64,000 nucleotides of DNA from Rosellinia necatrix (taxonomy: Eukaryota; Ascomycota; Sordariomycetes; Xylariales; Xylariaceae): positions 620,001 to 684,000 of the forward strand of contig JAGYVD010000001.1 of the NCBI GenBank assembly GCA_021209875.1. The letters run 5' to 3'. A program made the position numbers and the translations under genes. Positions 11,821 through 23,141 of this stretch are shown piece after piece. Each line of letters opens with the position of its first letter. The first letter of the stretch is position 1. Below the pieces are notes generated by a model. That model had not been told where the DNA came from and did not search any database. It saw nothing but the letters and a program-made list of their open reading frames with translations.

Positions 11821-14641
11821 CTACATTCTAACTCGTAATAGGTACCGCAGCCGCACTTGAGAGACGTCATAGCAGATGTACTCATTATACTGGAGGTATG
11901 CGTTTGGTACCCCAGTATCGCCTGGCTTAACGGTTGTATCGGGCACTACAAGACGTGAGGTTAGTGACATATCGGGGGCCTTTTAACAATAGCCGTGTAA
12001 TAGAGTGTTCCGTTATGGGATTGCGTAGCTACAACGCCAGTGCACGAAAAGAATCGATACGCAATGCCTTCCAGCATCGCTACCATATCGTTATATCAAG
12101 GTGAGAAATGGGTAGACAGTTTGCTTACTTTTGACACCTTTGAGGGAAGGATTAACGCATCCTGCATCCTTCCACTGACTGGGTCCAACCGTACCTTGGC
12201 CCCATGTTGACAGCATGTTGTTTGCCTTGGCAGTGTCTCCAGCGTTATAGGAGGCATTGGTCAAGGTTTGCAAAGGATCACCTAGCTCGGCTTCACAAAG
12301 AAGCAGCAGTGCATGTCCGTTGGAAATATATGAGCAACAGTAATTGGCAGACTATTTGGTCTGTTAGTTGGCCTCCTAGAGAATAAGGGTCTAACTGTAC
12401 TTGCCTTTGATGACATGTCTGCCAAATAGATGCCCTTTCCAAACATCTGCGGGAAGTCAGCACATAACCTTGATTAACTTGCAAGGCGGTATAGGGTGGC
12501 GGGGCAGTCCCGTGCGGACTAAAACCAAAGGGCCCTTGAAAAGAGTGCACGTACTGTAAAGGAATTAGCATCAAGACCCACGAGGTGAAAATTTAGATAC
12601 ATATATCTGAGATGGTCTACACTTACCGTAACCTGAAACTGGAGCTTCTGGGGGGGCAATCCGGAGCCCTTGGCTCAATATACCACCGAAGTTGGTGCAA
12701 CGCGAGCCGTGCCAGAGGAGGCGTCGGTCACGAGGAGTGTCGTGGGATTTATCAAACCGCTCGAATTCGCCATCTCGCTCGATTCTAAAGATCTGCGCTA
12801 CCTGGTAATTGGCATTGTGAGTTGCTCCTCGCGTATCCATCAAGTAAGATTTCAACTGGAGAAATTCTTCGCTAGTGCTGCTCAATGGTGTCACTAAGCA
12901 AGATGTTAGCAAAAGCAGAGACACTTTACTTTAGTCATCGTGGCTAGAAGCACAATGGGACAGGGAATCCACTCACTCTCATTCAAGCCGAGTCCTCGGA
13001 ATTGGCGGTCGAGTTCGTTGATCTCTTCTTTATTGTCAACCTTCATCAATAGCGCCGCATCCTTCATGTCCCCTAAGCTCTCTAGAAGTTCTATTTCTTT
13101 TTTGAGCATGGCTTCGGTGCGAATAATCGGTGGCCGGTTGCGGCCAAAAGAATGAGGGATAATTGTGAAGTAGAGGTTTGACAAATGCTCAGTTGCCTGA
13201 GGAAAGCTAGTGCTGTACTCGGAGGCCGCCAGAGTCGGGTCATCCAACAACGCTGATAGGTCTTTCAGTGCTTGAAAACCACGAGAGATTGTCGTCTTGC
13301 TGAGTTTGCCAAGGGGTAGCTTGGCCGAGTCGTAGTTAAGATCCGACATTGCATTTGCGAAATATTCCTGGTTAAAAATAAGCTGCATCAGATCCTGGAC
13401 AGGCTTTGACAGCTTTGAGTCTGGTTCATCCTCTTTCTTGACCTCTGCCTTGACTTCATCGCTATTATCCGCTTCATCTTCCGAGTCCGGCTCATAGGAC
13501 TTTTCAATGAAGGCGTATTTATTAGCTTTTGGTTGCTCATTACGATTGTCCCATGACAGGCCTGACTTAGATTTGAATTTGTCGTTGAATTGCTTCAATG
13601 CGTCGTCCAACGAACCGTTACCTATTGCCTTGGATTGGCCATACTCACCCACTCGTCCCCACCGCGTCCATGTGCGGTAATCGCCAGTAACGGAACGTAA
13701 AAGCTGATAACTGCATTAACAAGATGTTTAAAAGGAGTGGGAAAACCGCATAAACGTACTTGGACACGGTAAAACTTATTGTTGTTACGACCCGCGTTTG
13801 TCTGATTGAGCGAGGCATCATAAATGACCCCATCATCGTCAATGTAAACCTCGTAGTTGGCTAATTCACGCTGAGCACCCTCGTCAACTGGGATTTTGAC
13901 GTCGGAAGATTTTGCAATTTGCCCTTCGGCAACCTTGGCTTCTCGCTCCTTGGACTCGGCCTTAGGTTCTTCCTTGGATTCTTCCTTGGCTGTTTCCTTG
14001 GTTTCGCCCTTGCCGGCTTTGCCAGCTTTGCCTTTCTTCTTAGGTTGAGGCGGTTGATTGTCATCGTCGTCATCCTTGGCTTCGTCCTCGGGCTCAGCTT
14101 TAACAGCTTTACCCCTCTTCTTAGGTTGAGCAGGTTGAGCAGGTTGGCTATTAGCATTGTCGTTCTTAGACTCATCCTTACTAGCCCTGCCTCTCTTTCT
14201 GGGCTGGGCTGCTTGACTATCATCACCGTCATCATTTGAAATCGCCTGGGATGCTTGCCGTTTGCGAGAAGTATTTGGCTGATTGGCACTGTCGGCCTGA
14301 GCCTGGGGCTGGGATGGAGAGGCAAAGCCGTAGGCGTCTTCACCCAGGTGGGTATTCTGGCTATGGCAGTCTTCAAGCCACTGGAAGGTGACAATTGGGA
14401 TGCTAAGTGCTGAGGCAGACTTGACTTTGGCCGATGGCTTTTTGTAATCTGTCTCAATTGTGACGAGGTGCGTGGTAGAGGCCGAGACAGATTTAGCCAG
14501 GGTACCACCCAGGGGAGCGATGAAGTCTGTCTCAATGGAAGCCTGAGTGCGCCCAGGGATAGAGCCGCTTATAGCTATGTTGAAGCCGGTAAACGGAGGG
14601 GGGGCGACAGGGGCAGCCGCCTTCTTCTTTCTGGGAGGCAT
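11821..14641 (-). CDS. poly(ADP-ribose) polymerase, BRCT-WGR-catalytic architecture
   Basis: PARP-type ADP-ribosyltransferase that uses NAD+ to modify proteins at DNA breaks. Six exons: 14641-13760, 13703-12977, 12893-12627, 12446-12405, 12351-12129 and 11945-11821, about 754 residues. Residues 15-110 look like a BRCT domain ([23 protein letters not shown]). A long Lys/Glu-rich basic linker follows. The WGR domain is centred on [10 protein letters not shown]. Next come the helical regulatory domain ([19 protein letters not shown]) and the catalytic domain: [31 protein letters not shown] split before [14 protein letters not shown], then SANYCC, ending [11 protein letters not shown] of HGSR and the Y of FGKGIY region are present. 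The 12405/12404 junction uses a GC donor. The donor at 12626 carries one extra G, so canonical splicing shifts the frame (see findings). No zinc-finger region is encoded. Confidence 0.9.
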
Positions 14642-17600
14642 AGCTGATTACGAACACGGAATGAGCCTGGTGTGTGTGGTGGTTGTGGATGTATGCGCAC
14701 GCAAAGGCGGCAATTGACCGTCGGGATTGAATGAAAATAGAAAGAGCCTTCTAGAGGGAAGAAGGTACAAGGGTGCTACAACGGCAAAGACCTTTGGGGC
14801 AAGTGGGAGATTGGGAAAGCGAAGCGCAGTTCGCAGTTCGCAGTTCTTCATATAGGAGGATTGAGTAGTGTAGGTGATGTTGATTGTGCGACGTCGGGCT
14901 GAATCGAGTTAAATATTTTGAAAGAGCGCGTTGCCGGTGCTAGGCAACCACGCCTCTCTGGCACCAAAACTCATCCATCCATCGCTCAATTCAATGGGAA
15001 GGTACACAATACTGGAGTACAGGATGGGCATAGTCCACACTGCATATGCATTAAGCAGACGCGAAAACACGTGCTGAGCAAGGTACTGCCTCCCAATAAT
15101 TAAGCATTGTAGGTACATTAGGGAGTTGTTCCTTCGGGGCATGCTTCACGATTCAAGGGGAGTGCGGCTGGGATTAGCGGCGGATAGCTCAGCTTGCTAC
15201 ATCTTGGCGCTATATGCTCCCTCCTGTCGTCCCAGGCAGCAGGTGCTGCCTTGTCGTTAGCACCAAAAATGGTCTGACCTGTCCTACCTACAGCCTATAG
15301 ATGCCTGCTGAAAACAGTATATTGTGGTTCATTTAACCACCTATAATTCGTTGTAGCGTGGCAATACTACATTGTACAGCAATAACAAGGCAAGTGCCTA
15401 TAAGCATGTGCTGGTCGTGCGCCGAGCCTAAGTTTGCCAGGTAGGCACTTCCACTAATGTCTCCATCTCGATCTTGGGTGCAAATGACTGCGTGGTAAAT
15501 GTTTGTAGAGAAATAGGACAATAATTTATTATTATTAGCATGATAGCATCCAACAACGTGTTTATGTGTCTTAGGCAAGACTTCACAGTAGCACCCGGTA
15601 TATGCATGCCAACGCAAAAGGGAGATAGAGTACCTAGTCCTATGCTTGTAATAGCAATAAACTCAATCTCAAACAAGAAAGTGTAAATGAATAACTATGT
15701 TTGTTTGTGTAAAAGGATTGGCTTTTTTATTGGGGCTGGTTGAGTCCCCATATCAAGTCTGTGAATTCAGATGGGCCTGTTTCTCACTTCACTTCAACTT
15801 CTTCATTCAAAGCAAGATAGGGGTTTAATTTGATCAAAAATCTCCGGCTAGGATGCCGTCTTGATCCTTTGAGTCCTTAGTGTAGTTCCGGTTATTTATG
15901 GTGATGAAGTCAATGAACGATATGGGTACCTACTTAAGTAGGGCATTTGCTAGTATTTAATGAGTTATGAGGACAAATCGATAAGACAAATCAACACTCT
16001 AGGTTTTATCTTTGATAACATAGATCGGCTACCAGTAAGTAAGGTACCTAGGTAGGTAGTGAGTACATGAAGTTGTGGGGGCATACAACTAGGTATTTAG
16101 AAGAGGATCGGAAAATCCTATTTGGGCAAAGAACTTTAGGTGGTCTGAGGCCTGCTGATAAGGGTCTAGGCACTGTTGCTTATCTTATCAAGACATATGA
16201 TTCAGTGAGCCTGTTTATGCGATACGTCATCATGATGGAGGAACTCGTCGAGATCAACAAGAAGTTTTGCTTGGCTTATGGCTTACGTACCTAGCACTTT
16301 GTGACGAGGGTGAGGTAAAAGTGGTCTATATAAACCTAAGTCCTATACGTATGATCCAAGTTTCTCCCCTTCATTTGATGGCATGATTAGGTACACGATC
16401 CGTGGTGCATATATAGTGGCAGTAGAGGGTGGATAATTGATAAGAGAGGCTGGTTGAATTGGACCCCCAAAGGTACACTGCAGTAACTAAGTAGGTAGGT
16501 AAGTAACTACCCACGGAGTATGTACCTGTAACTACCTGTCTAGGTAATTGCCCGAGGAAATGGCACGATCATCTCATCTACCAAGTTCGCTAGTTACACT
16601 AAGCCTATTTATGAGCCTGGCTTGGGGGGTTTTACCGCCTTGCCCTCTGACCTCCCCAACATGGCGTAGGCAGGCGTGTGTTAGTAGAGAGCCTGTAGGG
16701 AAGTCTTCGATAAGCCAAGCGCATCGGATCCCGGGCATGTTCATCCATTCATGGCATTTTTGCGGGGTATCTGCATTGAACCATTGAACCCTGCCGAGAC
16801 CTGCCCCCCAACCTCCAGAACGGCGCTGGTGAGCGGGCGGTCATCTACGCTTTTTGTTTTTGTCGATGGCTATCGAGGGGCTGGTCTACCCAGGTCCGTA
16901 CACTGGATCCTCGTCAAGCACAGCACTTCTGAGACTCGCCAACCAATGAGGGGGTCGTGCTACTACGGTCTCTGCGGCGATACCGACGCCACACGACGAC
17001 CACATGGGTATTCCGTCATCCGACGAGATAGCAATGCCGGTCTAGCTCGCGACCGTTGTCTTGGTGCTCGAAGCGGGGGGTGGGGAGTGGATGAGCAGTA
17101 CCGGAGCTTGTAGATAAGCTAGGAGCGCGTGCGTACATACCGTACATACCGTACATACAGCAGTATGCACCTAGTTGGCGGTATGTATTCTGCACATGAG
17201 CTACCTGGTCCGGCTTGGTGTATGGGTGAGTACCTACTAAGTTACTCGATGATGGATGGGTGAATACGAAAAGCCTTCCCCCCTCCCCGCCAAATTTGGA
17301 TCAGCGCCGAGATCGCGTGTGATGTGAGCAGGCCTGGGTTCTGATTCGTCTTGGTCGCCTGCGTGGTTTATATATCCTGCGCTCCTCGTTGTGGCATCCG
17401 CATGCTACCGTTTCGCCCACTTCTAGATCCGTCCATACATACACACTGATACACATTTATACGTACAAAGACACGTGCCTCTTGACATCACCTCACCATC
17501 ATTAGGTAACATTAGAGTTTCGAGTACGGAAAAACCTAACCTGTGCGCCGCCCTGACGCCACCATCCGGCGCACAGCTGTCTTTCGGAGGCTAAGTGCGG

Positions 17601-17694
17601 CTGGGACTGGAAGGCTATTTACCAAACGGTTACTCGACCAAAACACCCCGTGAGAGTATCGCCCTGATACCCCCGGGGCCCTTCCACGGCAGCT
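14642..17694. other. large gene-free interval
   Basis: About 3 kb between the PARP start and the NCS1 permease start. Several copies of TACCTAGGTA/GGTAGGTA-type motifs occur (about 16040-16060, 16485-16545), and GTACATACC is tandemly repeated at about 17133-17158. Only short unconvincing frames are present (for example 16067-16294). The right end holds the permease promoter, and 'GCACGTGC' lies in the permease intron region near 17846. Confidence 0.5.
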
Positions 17695-19580
17695 ATGCAG
17701 AGATTACACACCTCCCGGGCCAAGTTATGGGTTGATAGACTTGCTGTGGACAGCGAGGAGGGCCTCTCCACGGCTCAGCTCATGGTTCGTAAACCTTTGG
17801 CTCTCTCCTCCTCTTCACCCGGTCCTGTCTATGATACGTCAAGGAGCACGTGCTCAGCATGATTAAGCGCAGCCACCAACGTAGCTTTACCGGCTTGGAC
17901 CGTCAACTAACTTCCCATCTCCAATGACTTAGTTGACCAATAATGACCTCAAACCTGTTGAGCCGGCTCGGAGGCAATGGGGGCCGTGGAATTTCGTCGG
18001 TTTCTGGATCGCCGACTCATTCAACATCAATACATGGATGATCAGTTCCGCCGCCATCGTGAATGGTTTGTCGTGGTGGCAAGCATGGCTCGGCGTCTGG
18101 ATTGGCTACTCCATCGCCGGCGCCTTCATTTGCGCTACCGGCCGTATCGGCGCTACCTATCATATTGGCTTTCCCGTCGTCAACCGTGCCAGTTTCGGCA
18201 TTTGGGGCAGTCTATGGCCGGTGCTGAATCGCTCCGTCCTCGCCGCCTTTTGGTACGGCGTCCAGGCTTACATCGGAGGGCACTGCGTCTACCTCATGAT
18301 CAGGAGCATCTGGCTGAGCTGGGATCGGGACACCATCCCAAACACGTTCCCGGCTAACGCCGGCACTACGACGGCCGACTACGCCTCTTTTTTCATCTTC
18401 TGGCTGGTTTCTCTACCTGCTATTTGGTTCCCCGTTCATAAAATCCGGCATCTGTTCACGGTGAAGGCGTACTTCGTCCCCACCGCGGGCATTGCGTTCT
18501 TCATCTGGGCGCTAGTGAGAGCTGGGGGCGTCGGCCCCATCGTCCACCAGCCCGCACGACTAGAGGGCAGTGAACTGGCCTGGGAGTTCGTGAAGAGCGT
18601 CTTGAGCTCTATCGCCAACTTCGCCACGCTGATCGTGAACGACCCGGACTTCTCGCGATTTGCCAGCAAGCCTCGCGACGCATTCTGGTCTCAGTTATTC
18701 ACCATCCCTATTGGTTTTGCGGTAACGTCTTTCGTGGGCATTTTTGTCTCGTCTAGCTCCGTCATCATCTACCCTGGTACGGAGCCGATCTGGGATCCTC
18801 TAATTCTACTAGAAAGGTTCATGTAAGTCATCAGGTGACGCCCCGCCAGAGTGATTTAGCTAATGCAGTTGCGTTTGCAGTGACGACGGTGGCCCCGCGC
18901 AGCGTTTCGGTGTATTTGTCATTGCCCTTGCTTTTGCGCTCGCTCAGCTTGGTACCAACATTGCTGCGAACTCCATCTCTGCTGGCACTGATTTCACTGC
19001 TTTGTTGCCGCGGTTCCTCAACATTCGGCGAGGTGGATATTTATGCGCCGCTATCGGCCTTGCACTGTGCCCCTACCAGTTCCTATCCTCAGCTAACAAC
19101 TTTATGAATTATCTGTCGGCGTACTCTGTATTCCTGAGCTCCATCGCCGGCGTCATGATCAGCGATTACTACTTCGTTCGTCGTGGGTATCTGGAGATTC
19201 GGGAGCTGTATGACCCAAGGCGCAGTAGCTCCTACTACTTCACCTTTGGCGTGAACTGGCGCGCTTACGCGGGCTACGTCTCCGGAATCCTAATTAATGT
19301 CGTCGGCTTTGCCGGCGCCGTGAACGGCGGTAACGTCCCCATCGGCGCCACGTACATCTATAACGTCAATTTCTTTGCCGGCTTTATAGTCTCCGCCGGC
19401 GTATATTGGATTTGCTGCAAACTCTCCCCCATACCGTCGTGCAGCGACCAGTGGCTCGAGGTCGGAGACCAGATTGAAGAAATCACACTTGCATATGACG
19501 ATAACAGAAGCGTCATCAGTAGCGACAGATCACATAAAGGCGACGAGGAGACAGGCTCGGGGAGTCGGAATAAGGATTAA
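17695..19580 (+). CDS. NCS1-family purine/pyrimidine-type permease (uracil/allantoin permease-like)
   Basis: Twelve-helix nucleobase:cation symporter-1 family transporter at the plasma membrane, related to fungal Fur permeases. The substrate could be uracil, allantoin or a related base and cannot be fixed from sequence. Three exons: 17695-17784, 17933-18822 and 18881-19580 (559 residues). Start at 17695 because exon 1 encodes the family's cytosolic lead-in EEGLSTAQLM, which joins in phase to LTNNDLKPVEPARRQWGPWNF. TM1 carries the typical WIADSFNINTWM. Later hallmarks are FPVVNRASFGIWG, VNDPDFSRFA and, after intron 2 (58 nt), GTNIAANSISAGTDF and ISDYYFVRRG. The C-terminal tail is short and acidic. 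It sits next to, and tail-to-tail with, the A-T-R reductase gene. Whether it belongs to that locus is unknown. Confidence 0.92.
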
Positions 19581-20018
19581 ATGAACCGGAGCACCCGGAT
19601 TTACGATTATCTACGATCATGGTTTTCAGTTACGTTATAAAACGGGGCGATCGAGACTAGAAAGAACCCGCGCGTTTCGTCCTTGTTGATATTTTTCTCG
19701 AACTTATCAAACCGCAGTGGATGGTGCCTCGCCTGTAGTTAAGAGGTGATATGTTGGGAGTTACCGCTTCAACGCCTGCGATCACACACTATATTAAATA
19801 AAGCTATCGCGCCGTGGTGGTGGCGGTTGAGTTGACAAGCGCGAACCATATCCGTTAAATAAGACTTTAAGACAATCATTCCATTATTTATAGCGACGTC
19901 TGCACGATCTAAGGCTGTTACGGGGTTTCAAAAGACCAGCCCAGTAGTTAAGATTATCTATGCCTGTAACCGATGTCCCCCCGTGGGTATTTATTTATTT
20001 TCGGTGCCCCCCTCCGTT
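19581..20018. terminator. convergent 3' region of permease and reductase genes
   Basis: 438 bases between two converging stop codons, so it must contain both polyadenylation regions. AT-rich elements (TATTAAATAAA near 19792-19802, TTATTTATTTT near 19991) are plausible poly(A) signals for the + and - transcripts respectively. Confidence 0.45.
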
Positions 20019-23000
20019 TTAAAATCCCCATTGTCTCATCCAATTCTCCATCCAAGCGTCGTGAACGGGCCCGATCGTCGACAAAGTCGGCGACGCGGGG
20101 AGCGTGCGCTCCGTGCTCAACGAGGCGCCGCTGGCATAGACCAGGCTCTCGAAGAAGTCGAGGAGCTTGATCGCCGGGTTCGCGGCGATGTCTTCCGTCC
20201 TCGCCGCGCTGTCCCGCAGCGCCGCAACCCACGCCTCGAGCGAGATCACCTCCACCGCCCTTCCCTGGCCCAGGTACCGAGCCACGCCGGGCAGCAGCGC
20301 CGCCCAGGTCGTGCTGTGGGGGTTGATGGCGTGGTAGACCGCAGCGCCGGCGCCGGCGTCGGGGTCGCGGGAGCGCGGATGGAGCGCCAGCTCGGCGACG
20401 CTCTGCCCCAGCTTGTCGACGGGGACCCAATCCACGGCGCCGAGGCGCGCGCCGATGGAGTCCGGGAGCTTCCCGAGGTACCGGGAGCTCGCGACCAGGC
20501 TCGGCAGCCACTCCTTCCGCGGCCACTCGCCCGCGGCCGTCGTCGGGCCCGCGACCTGCCCCACGCGGCAGACGGTGGCCGGGACGCCGGCGTGGCGCGC
20601 GGCGGCGTCCAGCAGGCGCTCCGAGAGGAACTTGGACTGCCCGTAGCCGCTGGCGACCGGCGTGGCCCAGCCCGCGTAGACGTCCTCCGCCACGTCGCCC
20701 GCGAGCCCGCCGACGGCGCTGATGCTCGAGATGAAGAAGAGCTCGGCGCCGAGGCGCGAGTGCGACGCGAAGTCGACCAGCCGCCGCACGAAGCCGACGT
20801 GGCGCGCGAAGGAGTGGATGGTCAGGTTGAAGTCGACCTGCCAGGCGTTGTGGATCACGTGCGTCACCCCGCCCAGGAGCTCCCTGTACTTGTCCGCCGC
20901 GAGCCCGAAGTGCGACTTGAACAGGTCCGCGTCGAGGCACTGGACCTTGTCGGAGAGGGGCGCGAGGCCCTTGGAGGCCTGCAGCTTCTCTTGGCGCCGG
21001 ACGCTCTCGGGGCCGCGGCATAGGCAGTAGATTCGGGACACGCGGTCGTCGCGCTGCAAGGAGTCGACGATATACGAGCCCATGGAGCCCGTGGAGCCCG
21101 TCATGAGCACGACACTAGAATCCGAGGATCGCGGCGATGGGTCTCGCCCAGAAATCGGCAGGTTTTCGGTGTAGAGTTGGTAGAGTTCCTCTAGCTTTTC
21201 TTCGTCGTTCCCGCTGCTCGCTGTGCTTCCGTCCATTATGACCGATACGGCATCTATCAGGGCCGCCAGGGTCGGATTGGAATAAACCGTCTTAGGCGCC
21301 ATTGACTGTGGTTTCCCGTGAGAGGCGAGATACTCATTGAGTGCTTTCGCTATGGTGTTCACTTGCAGCGAGTCCAGGCCAAGCTCGAACAAGTCGATTT
21401 CTAAGGATATACTCTGAGCGTCGATTTCCGTGTTGGAGGAAACGATGGCTTTGATAGCGGCCTCGACGCTATTATACTCGTTATGCTTCTCGCCGTTAGT
21501 TTGATTGCTGCTTTCATACAGCGAATTGAGCTGAGAGGCGTATAGGTCGAGCGTTTGCCTCCTCTGCACTGTTCCTTTGCCTGCCCTGAGCATTGGTTCG
21601 GCAGCAGACGTGAAGGTTATCATGTTCCGGTGAATACGGCCGTGCGAAGGGCACTCCTTATTCGCAGCTTGCACGGATGGCCATATAGCGTCCAGGAGAA
21701 GTTGTTCGTCCTTGACGTTCGCCGGGGCGTTGACGGCCTCAACGAGTAAGCTGGATTGGAAACGCCCATGTCCACTGACGAGAGCTGCATTGATAGTGGG
21801 GTTCCCGTTAATAATGTCCTCCATATCACTAGGGTTGAGCTTTTCGCCGGTGGAAAATACGATAATGTCGTCTGTCCGTCCCTTGTATAGCCACAGGTCT
21901 CCCTTGGCCGGGTCCGGGTGTTTAGAGTATATATCTTTCATCGGCCACTCTTTTATGTCGGGGAAAGTAGCGAATACACCTTGGCCCAGAAGACGGGCTT
22001 CATCCCGCACTATGACTTGTTCGTACAGGCCGTCTGACACGGGGCGATACTCATATCCAAGATCCGGATGCAGCCGTAAATACTGCCAGTCTCGTGGGTC
22101 GTCGGTGACTTGACAGGGTAAGATCCCGCATTCCGTTGAGCCGAAACCATTTAGGATTCTCGTCTTCGTGAGGGCTAAGTCACCCACTTCTCTGGGAAGC
22201 GGGCCCCCACCATAAACGGCGTGTTTAAGCCGGCTAAGGTTCTCCAGATATTCCGGGACTCTGGTTAATCCCTCCAACACCGCCGGGGCGAGAAGAGTGT
22301 GCTGTACATTGCCGTGGACATGCACGCCGTTGACGATATCCGGCGATGGTGGGAAGGCGGCTAACACTGTGGTAAAGCCAGCATAAGGACCACTGACCAT
22401 GGTTGAATAGAGTCCCGCGATGTGAAATAAGGGGAAGGTTATATATACCCGATCACCCTTGAAGAGGGCTGGTATTGGTGTGTTCTGATGTGAGCAGTTT
22501 CCCCACAGGGAGAGTGCCGCAGCCGTTCCATGGGTCGTTACAATGGGCTTTGGCAATCCGGTCGTGCCCGACGTGTGCAGGACGACAAAAGGCTCTGCCC
22601 TGGCCTCCGAGATGGTCTTTGCGTAAGGGTAGGGTTTCACGCTCGCATCATCCCCATCGTCCCCGCTTAGCCAATAACGAAAGTCGGCCACTTCCACTCG
22701 GCGCATCGGCCTCTCGGCTAGGATTTGGTTGATGATAGGCAAGGGGAAGTTAGGGGGAGGAGGGGTGAGGAACACATTGCACTCGAGCGCCTCCAGAAGC
22801 GACAGGTGGGCTTGGAGCGTGTTGCGAGGCGAGGTCACGAACAGCTTGTAGCCGGCCTTGATGGATGCGAGCACGAAGATGGGGTAGTTGAGATCCTGGG
22901 GACCCATGTAGACGAGGGTCGGGAAGTCCTTGCCGGGGCCGAGGGTCTGGTCGATAAACCACGCGCACCGGTTCACGGCCCGCGCGAAGTCGACGGCGCG

Positions 23001-23141
23001 AATATCGTCAAACCCATCTGCGGGGTCTTTGGTCCTCGCGACGGAGTATACGATGCGGCCCGGGTCCGACTGCGCGATGTCGTCTACAAAGCAGGGCAAC
23101 GGTGGACCAACCTCCGGAAGCATCGCGTTGGGCACCGCCAT
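20019..23141 (-). CDS. NRPS-like adenylation-thiolation-reductase (carboxylic acid reductase) enzyme
   Basis: A-T-R enzyme of the fungal aryl/alkyl carboxylic-acid reductase type: it activates an acid with ATP, loads it on a phosphopantetheine carrier and releases it with NADPH as an aldehyde or alcohol. Single exon, 1040 residues from ATG 23141. The frame is open upstream, but MAVPNAMLPEVGPPLPC is the natural start. The adenylation domain (about 20-540) has A3 LHTSGTTGLPK (188-198), A5 NGFGSTECG and GRTDDIIV (421-428). The carrier domain has LGLDSLQ with the phosphopantetheinyl Ser at about 591. The thioester-reductase domain has the NADP motif TGSTGSMG (681-688), ISSISAVGG and the catalytic YGQSK (833-837). 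No condensation domain. The GC content is markedly higher in the reductase half (20.0-21.1 kb). Neighbours: P450 and UbiA genes. Confidence 0.93.
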   Translation of the reverse strand: MAVPNAMLPEVGPPLPCFVDDIAQSDPGRIVYSVARTKDPADGFDDIRAVDFARAVNRCAWFIDQTLGPGKDFPTLVYMGPQDLNYPIFVLASIKAGYKLFVTSPRNTLQAHLSLLEALECNVFLTPPPPNFPLPIINQILAERPMRRVEVADFRYWLSGDDGDDASVKPYPYAKTISEARAEPFVVLHTSGTTGLPKPIVTTHGTAAALSLWGNCSHQNTPIPALFKGDRVYITFPLFHIAGLYSTMVSGPYAGFTTVLAAFPPSPDIVNGVHVHGNVQHTLLAPAVLEGLTRVPEYLENLSRLKHAVYGGGPLPREVGDLALTKTRILNGFGSTECGILPCQVTDDPRDWQYLRLHPDLGYEYRPVSDGLYEQVIVRDEARLLGQGVFATFPDIKEWPMKDIYSKHPDPAKGDLWLYKGRTDDIIVFSTGEKLNPSDMEDIINGNPTINAALVSGHGRFQSSLLVEAVNAPANVKDEQLLLDAIWPSVQAANKECPSHGRIHRNMITFTSAAEPMLRAGKGTVQRRQTLDLYASQLNSLYESSNQTNGEKHNEYNSVEAAIKAIVSSNTEIDAQSISLEIDLFELGLDSLQVNTIAKALNEYLASHGKPQSMAPKTVYSNPTLAALIDAVSVIMDGSTASSGNDEEKLEELYQLYTENLPISGRDPSPRSSDSSVVLMTGSTGSMGSYIVDSLQRDDRVSRIYCLCRGPESVRRQEKLQASKGLAPLSDKVQCLDADLFKSHFGLAADKYRELLGGVTHVIHNAWQVDFNLTIHSFARHVGFVRRLVDFASHSRLGAELFFISSISAVGGLAGDVAEDVYAGWATPVASGYGQSKFLSERLLDAAARHAGVPATVCRVGQVAGPTTAAGEWPRKEWLPSLVASSRYLGKLPDSIGARLGAVDWVPVDKLGQSVAELALHPRSRDPDAGAGAAVYHAINPHSTTWAALLPGVARYLGQGRAVEVISLEAWVAALRDSAARTEDIAANPAIKLLDFFESLVYASGASLSTERTLPASPTLSTIGPVHDAWMENWMRQWGF

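Noticed and set aside
19954..21023. Long Arg/Ala/Gly-rich frames overlapping the A-T-R reductase on both strands
   Set aside because: Shadow frames of a very GC-rich coding region; the reductase frame contains all motifs.
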